Source of the DNA: Kiritimatiellota bacterium | GTDB lineage: Bacteria; Verrucomicrobiota; Kiritimatiellia; JAAZAB01 | Assembly (NCBI GenBank): GCA_008636095.1 | Contig: VSJD01000020.1 | Location: 1-10,000, forward strand | Length of the DNA stretch: 10,000 bases | Direction: 5' to 3' | In this document: one piece after another, positions 6,991 through 10,000 of the stretch | How the letters are laid out: every line of letters begins with the position of its first letter | Position numbering within the stretch: position 1 is the stretch's first letter | Notes under the pieces: generated by a model | Told to the model about the DNA's origin: nothing | Seen by the model: the letters and a program-made list of their open reading frames with translations, nothing else | The model's database searches: none | Made by a program: the position numbers and the translations under genes

Positions 6991-6995
6991 AAGGA
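6991..6995 (+). promoter_or_regulatory. Ribosome binding site of nfu
   Basis: AAGGA lies 6 nt before ATG 7002, preceded by GA to give GAAAGGA. It is one of the few clear Shine-Dalgarno sites in this window. Confidence 0.75.
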
Positions 6996-7001
6996 CCATT
7001 C

Positions 7002-7223
7002 ATGGAAGCGAAAATCAGGGCTAAGCTGGAAGAACTGCGCAACATGCTGAAGGCCGATGGCGGCGACATGGATGTCGTGAGCATTGAGGGCAGCCAGGTA
7101 GGCCTGCGGCTGAAAGGCGCCTGCGGTTGTTGCCCGCACGCCACGCAGACACTCAAACAGGGCATCGAACGGGTTCTGCAAGAAGAGGTGGATCCGACCA
7201 TCACAGTATTACAGGTGAAATGA
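7002..7223 (+). CDS. nfuA-like: NifU C-terminal domain (Nfu-type) Fe-S cluster scaffold or carrier
   Basis: Small cytoplasmic protein of 73 aa that consists only of the NifU C-terminal (Nfu) domain, which carries an Fe-S cluster between paired monomers and passes it to target enzymes. The core reads ADGGD (18-22), then VGLRLKGACGCCPHAT with the CXXC cysteines C41 and C44 (and an additional C43), then TLK.GIE..LQEEVDP, the usual family end. The start at ATG 7002 is supported by AAGGA at 6991-6995, 6 nt upstream. It is a single-gene unit: divergent from larE and followed by a palindrome and the promoter of a surface protein, with no isc, suf or nif genes in view. A link to larE through an Fe-S form of LarE is possible but speculative. 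Confidence 0.93.
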   Translation: MEAKIRAKLEELRNMLKADGGDMDVVSIEGSQVGLRLKGACGCCPHATQTLKQGIERVLQEEVDPTITVLQVK

Positions 7224-7272
7224 ATCAAGCCCGGAAGTTAAGCGAAGCGCATACTACAGGACAACTTTTCAT

Positions 7273-7311
7273 GTAGCCATCCCGATGCGCTTGCGCGATC
7301 GGGGCGGTTAC
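7273..7311 (+). repeat. 39-bp imperfect palindrome downstream of nfu
   Basis: GTAGCC (7273-7278) pairs with GGTTAC (7306-7311), then CCCGAT (7281-7286) with ATCGGG (7298-7303), then GCG with CGC around a CTTG loop, with one bulged G and one A/C mismatch. Two of the pairs are G-U in the plus-strand RNA and would be C/A mismatches on the other strand, so folding favours the nfu transcript. It starts 50 nt after the nfu stop and could protect or end that mRNA, although no T-run follows. It also resembles a palindromic repeat element. Confidence 0.65.
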
Positions 7312-7362
7312 CCGGATTGTCTGCTGGAGGCGGATATGCCCACTGGGCGGAAAAATAATGTA

Positions 7363-7392
7363 TTGACTTTGCCGGTCGGTTTAGCCATGATA
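7363..7392 (+). promoter_or_regulatory. Sigma70-like promoter of the large surface protein gene
   Basis: TTGACT (7363-7368) is followed after 18 nt by ATGATA (7387-7392), the same layout as the larE promoter. The leader of about 45 nt contains a small hairpin and a T-rich stretch but no Shine-Dalgarno sequence. Confidence 0.5.
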
Positions 7393-7406
7393 TTTTTTTA
7401 TTCGGC

Positions 7407-7431
7407 GGCTTGCGTTTATAAGCCATTTTTT
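7407..7431 (+). other. Small hairpin with T-run in the leader of the surface protein gene
   Basis: GGCTT (7407-7411) and AAGCC (7420-7424) form a 5-bp stem with an 8-nt loop, followed by A and six T. The layout is terminator-like but the stem is short. It lies between the proposed promoter and ATG 7443, so it could attenuate transcription or be only an AT-rich leader. Confidence 0.25.
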
Positions 7432-7442
7432 CATTTTCAATC

Positions 7443-10000
7443 ATGAAACAGGTGTGTTCCATCTTAACCATTTTGATCCTGCTGGCAGCCAGTTCGGCGC
7501 GGGGAGCGGGACTGGGAGTGTCAACGAATAACGTGTATTACGAGGTCTGGCAAAACCAGGCCGCGTTGAGCAACCAGGTGGAAGTCTGGAACACCAACGG
7601 AACGGACGCAATGACCTTCACGAACACGGTGAGTTACACGAACTGCGGCATATATACAAATTGGCTCACGGTGACTCCCGCGACCGGCATAAGCTATGGG
7701 GAGCGTCAGGGCGTATGGTTCCAGATAGACGTAACAAACATGCCGCCGCGGACCAACGCGTACGAGGCGAACGTGCGGGTTACGGCAGGGTCCGGAACGA
7801 CAAATTCGCCGCAGGACGTGCAGGTTACGGTGCTCGTGCAGGGGATAGGGCTGTGGGTATCGCCAACGAATTTTGCAAAAGTGGCAACTGCGGGACAGGT
7901 GGTCGGGGACGACGTGTTTCAGGTTGCAAATACGGGTGCGGTGCCGCACGGAACGATATCGTACAACGTGACAGCGACCAGCAGTCCAACGGCATGGTTG
8001 AGCGCAAGTCCGACGAATGGGAATGTGCAAGACATCACGAACGATGTAAACATAGGGTATGACCTAACGGGATTATCAGCGGGCTGGTACACAGGGCAAG
8101 TGGACGTGGTAGCGCTGGGGGTGGGAACGCAGACGGTGGATGTTGTTTTGCGGGTGAACCGTCGGCCCGGTGTGGCCTGGAATGCTGGGAGCATGGTATG
8201 GACTAATGAAATCATGGCGGGGGACAGTATAGGAAGTACGACGGTGGAAGTGTGGAACGCGAGTGGGACACCGGCGGGCCAGATGAATTATACGGTTTCC
8301 GTAATCAATGATCAGTTTGGGTGGGTAAGCGGCGTGAGCCCGGCGAGCGGGGTGAGCACGGGGGATCACCGGGTGACAACGATAAGTTACACGACGGCAG
8401 GGTTGCCGGGGGGGGTTTATCCGGCCACGTTGAAAGTAGCGGGAGTGGATAATGCCACGGGAGAAGCAACGACCAACGGGCCGCTGTATATGGGGCTAAA
8501 GCTGACGGTTAAGGGCACGCCCGTCCTGAAGACAGACGTGACGAGTTTAAGTCAGACGGTTCTGGAAAACCACAGTGGAACTAATAGTTGCCTGATATGG
8601 AACGACGGCCAGGAGCCGCATGGGGGCATGCGCTACACCGTGACCCCGGATGTGAGCTGGGTCACTGTGATTCCGGCCACGGGGGTGGTGACAAACGAGG
8701 TGACGACAAACCAGGTCCTATGGAACGCCGGCACGTTGAGTACGGGGGTATATTCGGGCAACCTGGTGGTGGACGCGTTTGATGCGCAGACCTCGGCGCG
8801 TGCAGAGGGGGCACCCATAACGATTACGCTGACGTTGACGGTGACGGCACGGACTCCCCTGAACATGGAATTGCCAACGGTAGCGGGCATAATGTATGTT
8901 GGGCAAACTGTGGAAGCGAATGTGGGCCTATGGCAAAACCAGGCGCGGCTGACTTTCAGCTACCAATGGGAACGGGCATCGAACAAGGCTGGCGACGGTC
9001 GCGAAGTCTTGAGCGGGGCGGTGGGGACCAACTACGTGATAACGACGGCAGACCTCGGAAAATATCTGCGGGTGGACGTAACGGCAACGGATTCCGAGCC
9101 CTCCCCAAAGAGCTCGACGGCTGATTCAGCCTTGGTGGATGCAGCAAAGGTAAAGGCCTTGCGAGCGGACTTTAACGGAGACGGTATTACGGACCTGTGG
9201 TTTTACGATGAGCTTAGCGGAACCTGGCACACAAGTTTTGGGGAAGCGAGCTCGGCCGAAGGGATCTTTCCCGGTGGGCCGGGCATGGTTGCGGTGCCAG
9301 GTGATTATGATGGGGATGGAAACGAGGATGTAGCAGTCTATGATTGCGCACATGGGATGTGGCATATTTTGTTTTTGTGGCGCTGCGACTACGTGTACGG
9401 GAGTTTGTTTGGAGGAACGGTGGCAGAGGCCGAGGCAACGCCCATGGTAGCGGATTATGACGGGGACGGGGCCACGGATGTGGCATTTTATTGGAGAGGG
9501 TATTGGGCCATCCTCTATTCAAGCCTTGGAACGATTAGCGTGGTGGAACCGTTTGCGGACGCATGGGGCGAGCCGGTTTCGGGAGATTGGGATGGAAATG
9601 GCATCGCGGAAATGGGGGTATATGAGAACGGGCTATGGACGCTTCGGATGGGGGACGGAAGCGTGGTAGAGTACGAATTCGGCGGAGGAGGATCGGGAGT
9701 ATTGCCGGCGCCGGCAGATTACGATGCGGATGGCGCCACGGACCTGGGCGTGTATGACGTCGGCGCAAACCAGTGGCGCTGGCGGGAGTCGCGGACGGGG
9801 TTCGAGCAGAGCGTGAGTTTTGGATCGGGCGGCATTGTGCCGATGCCGGGATATTATGATCACGATCGCTCGAACGACTGGGCACAGGTTCACATGTCGG
9901 CAGATAATGATTTTATCGTATGGGAAGTGAAGCGGACAACGGAAACAAACTTCCCGTACCGCGGTCAGTCCTTCCAGCAGTCCACCGACCGCTGGCGTGT
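7443..10000 (+). CDS. Large secreted repeat protein with BACON/Ig-like and FG-GAP-type repeats, 3' end missing
   Basis: The frame is open from ATG 7443 to the window edge (852 complete codons, no stop). A signal peptide (MKQ, hydrophobic LTILILLAA, SSARGAG) marks it as exported. Four beta-rich repeats follow, each with a W(L/V)..(S/T/I)P..G motif at W74, W185, W294 and W406, a period near 110 residues, recalling BACON-type domains. An Ig-like domain with YQW (W509) and DLGKYLRVDVTATD comes next. Six repeats of about 45 residues begin with acidic loops (DFNGDG at 576, DYDGDG 621 and 671, DWDGNG 715, DYDADG 759, YYDHDR about 804), as in calcium-binding FG-GAP/VCBS-like propeller repeats. No catalytic domain is seen; carbohydrate binding or adhesion is plausible. 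No RBS precedes the start. ATA is the most used Ile codon (about 12 of 28 by hand count), unlike the neighbours. An anchor or enzyme domain may lie beyond the window. Confidence 0.88.
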   Translation, partial: MKQVCSILTILILLAASSARGAGLGVSTNNVYYEVWQNQAALSNQVEVWNTNGTDAMTFTNTVSYTNCGIYTNWLTVTPATGISYGERQGVWFQIDVTNMPPRTNAYEANVRVTAGSGTTNSPQDVQVTVLVQGIGLWVSPTNFAKVATAGQVVGDDVFQVANTGAVPHGTISYNVTATSSPTAWLSASPTNGNVQDITNDVNIGYDLTGLSAGWYTGQVDVVALGVGTQTVDVVLRVNRRPGVAWNAGSMVWTNEIMAGDSIGSTTVEVWNASGTPAGQMNYTVSVINDQFGWVSGVSPASGVSTGDHRVTTISYTTAGLPGGVYPATLKVAGVDNATGEATTNGPLYMGLKLTVKGTPVLKTDVTSLSQTVLENHSGTNSCLIWNDGQEPHGGMRYTVTPDVSWVTVIPATGVVTNEVTTNQVLWNAGTLSTGVYSGNLVVDAFDAQTSARAEGAPITITLTLTVTARTPLNMELPTVAGIMYVGQTVEANVGLWQNQARLTFSYQWERASNKAGDGREVLSGAVGTNYVITTADLGKYLRVDVTATDSEPSPKSSTADSALVDAAKVKALRADFNGDGITDLWFYDELSGTWHTSFGEASSAEGIFPGGPGMVAVPGDYDGDGNEDVAVYDCAHGMWHILFLWRCDYVYGSLFGGTVAEAEATPMVADYDGDGATDVAFYWRGYWAILYSSLGTISVVEPFADAWGEPVSGDWDGNGIAEMGVYENGLWTLRMGDGSVVEYEFGGGGSGVLPAPADYDADGATDLGVYDVGANQWRWRESRTGFEQSVSFGSGGIVPMPGYYDHDRSNDWAQVHMSADNDFIVWEVKRTTETNFPYRGQSFQQSTDRWR

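Larger units (their letters stand above)
6704..7001. other. Divergent intergenic region between larE and nfu
   Basis: These 298 nt hold the larE promoter (minus), the double-hairpin element and a possible nfu promoter (plus). I see no small ORF with an RBS and no tRNA. Around 6861-6889 there are CCCCAC/GTGGGG and GTAA/TTAC matches, but they cannot form together. Confidence 0.6.

Noticed and set aside
7443..7512. Lipoprotein signal in the surface protein
   Set aside because: The only cysteine, at residue 5, precedes the hydrophobic core and there is no lipobox at its end; an ordinary signal peptide fits better.
7521..8030. Minus-strand open frame of 169 codons opposite the surface protein gene
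   Set aside because: Composition is His/Arg/Cys-rich noise typical of an antisense frame; the plus frame is open for over 2.5 kb with a signal peptide and repeats.

Overview
The window is ordinary bacterial chromosome, about 55% G+C by eye, with short intergenic gaps. It shows no tRNA, rRNA, CRISPR array, transposase or phage gene. Gene content suggests a free-living bacterium of the PVC superphylum (Kiritimatiellota, Lentisphaerota or Verrucomicrobiota type). The clues are a secreted SGNH esterase, a long chorismatase-like RidA-fold protein, a large secreted Ig/FG-GAP-type repeat protein, and several genes without a Shine-Dalgarno site. This placement is inference; no phylogenetic marker is present.

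Left part, plus strand (1-3408): the 3' part of a fused MsrB-MsrA methionine sulfoxide reductase cut by the window edge; a chorismatase/FkbO-XanB2-like protein; and a secreted SGNH/GDSL hydrolase with a clear signal peptide and an excellent RBS at a GTG start. The three do not form an obvious pathway.

Middle part, minus strand (6703 down to 3512): a compact four-gene run, larE - ankyrin-repeat exported protein - cbpA - cbpM. Gaps are 40, 5 and about 33 nt, and a sigma70-like promoter precedes larE. CbpA (DnaJ-type co-chaperone) and CbpM (its modulator) are a known pair. LarE makes sulfur for the nickel-pincer cofactor, and the ankyrin protein is exported, so the combination is unusual. larE and cbpA both end in short heptanucleotide tandem repeats that add non-family tails to the proteins.

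Right part, plus strand (6704-10000): a 298-nt divergent intergenic region with a neat two-hairpin palindromic element; a minimal 73-aa Nfu-type Fe-S scaffold; a second long palindrome just after it; then a promoter and the start of a very large secreted protein. That protein has four ~110-residue repeats, one Ig-like domain and six ~45-residue D-x-D-x-D-G repeats, and it runs off the right edge still open. larE and this gene share the promoter pattern TTGAC(A/T)-N18-ATGATA and both lack an RBS.

I do not see a clear new multi-gene system. The strongest leads are the palindromic elements around nfu, the heptamer tails in the larE operon, and the shared promoter pattern of the RBS-less genes.
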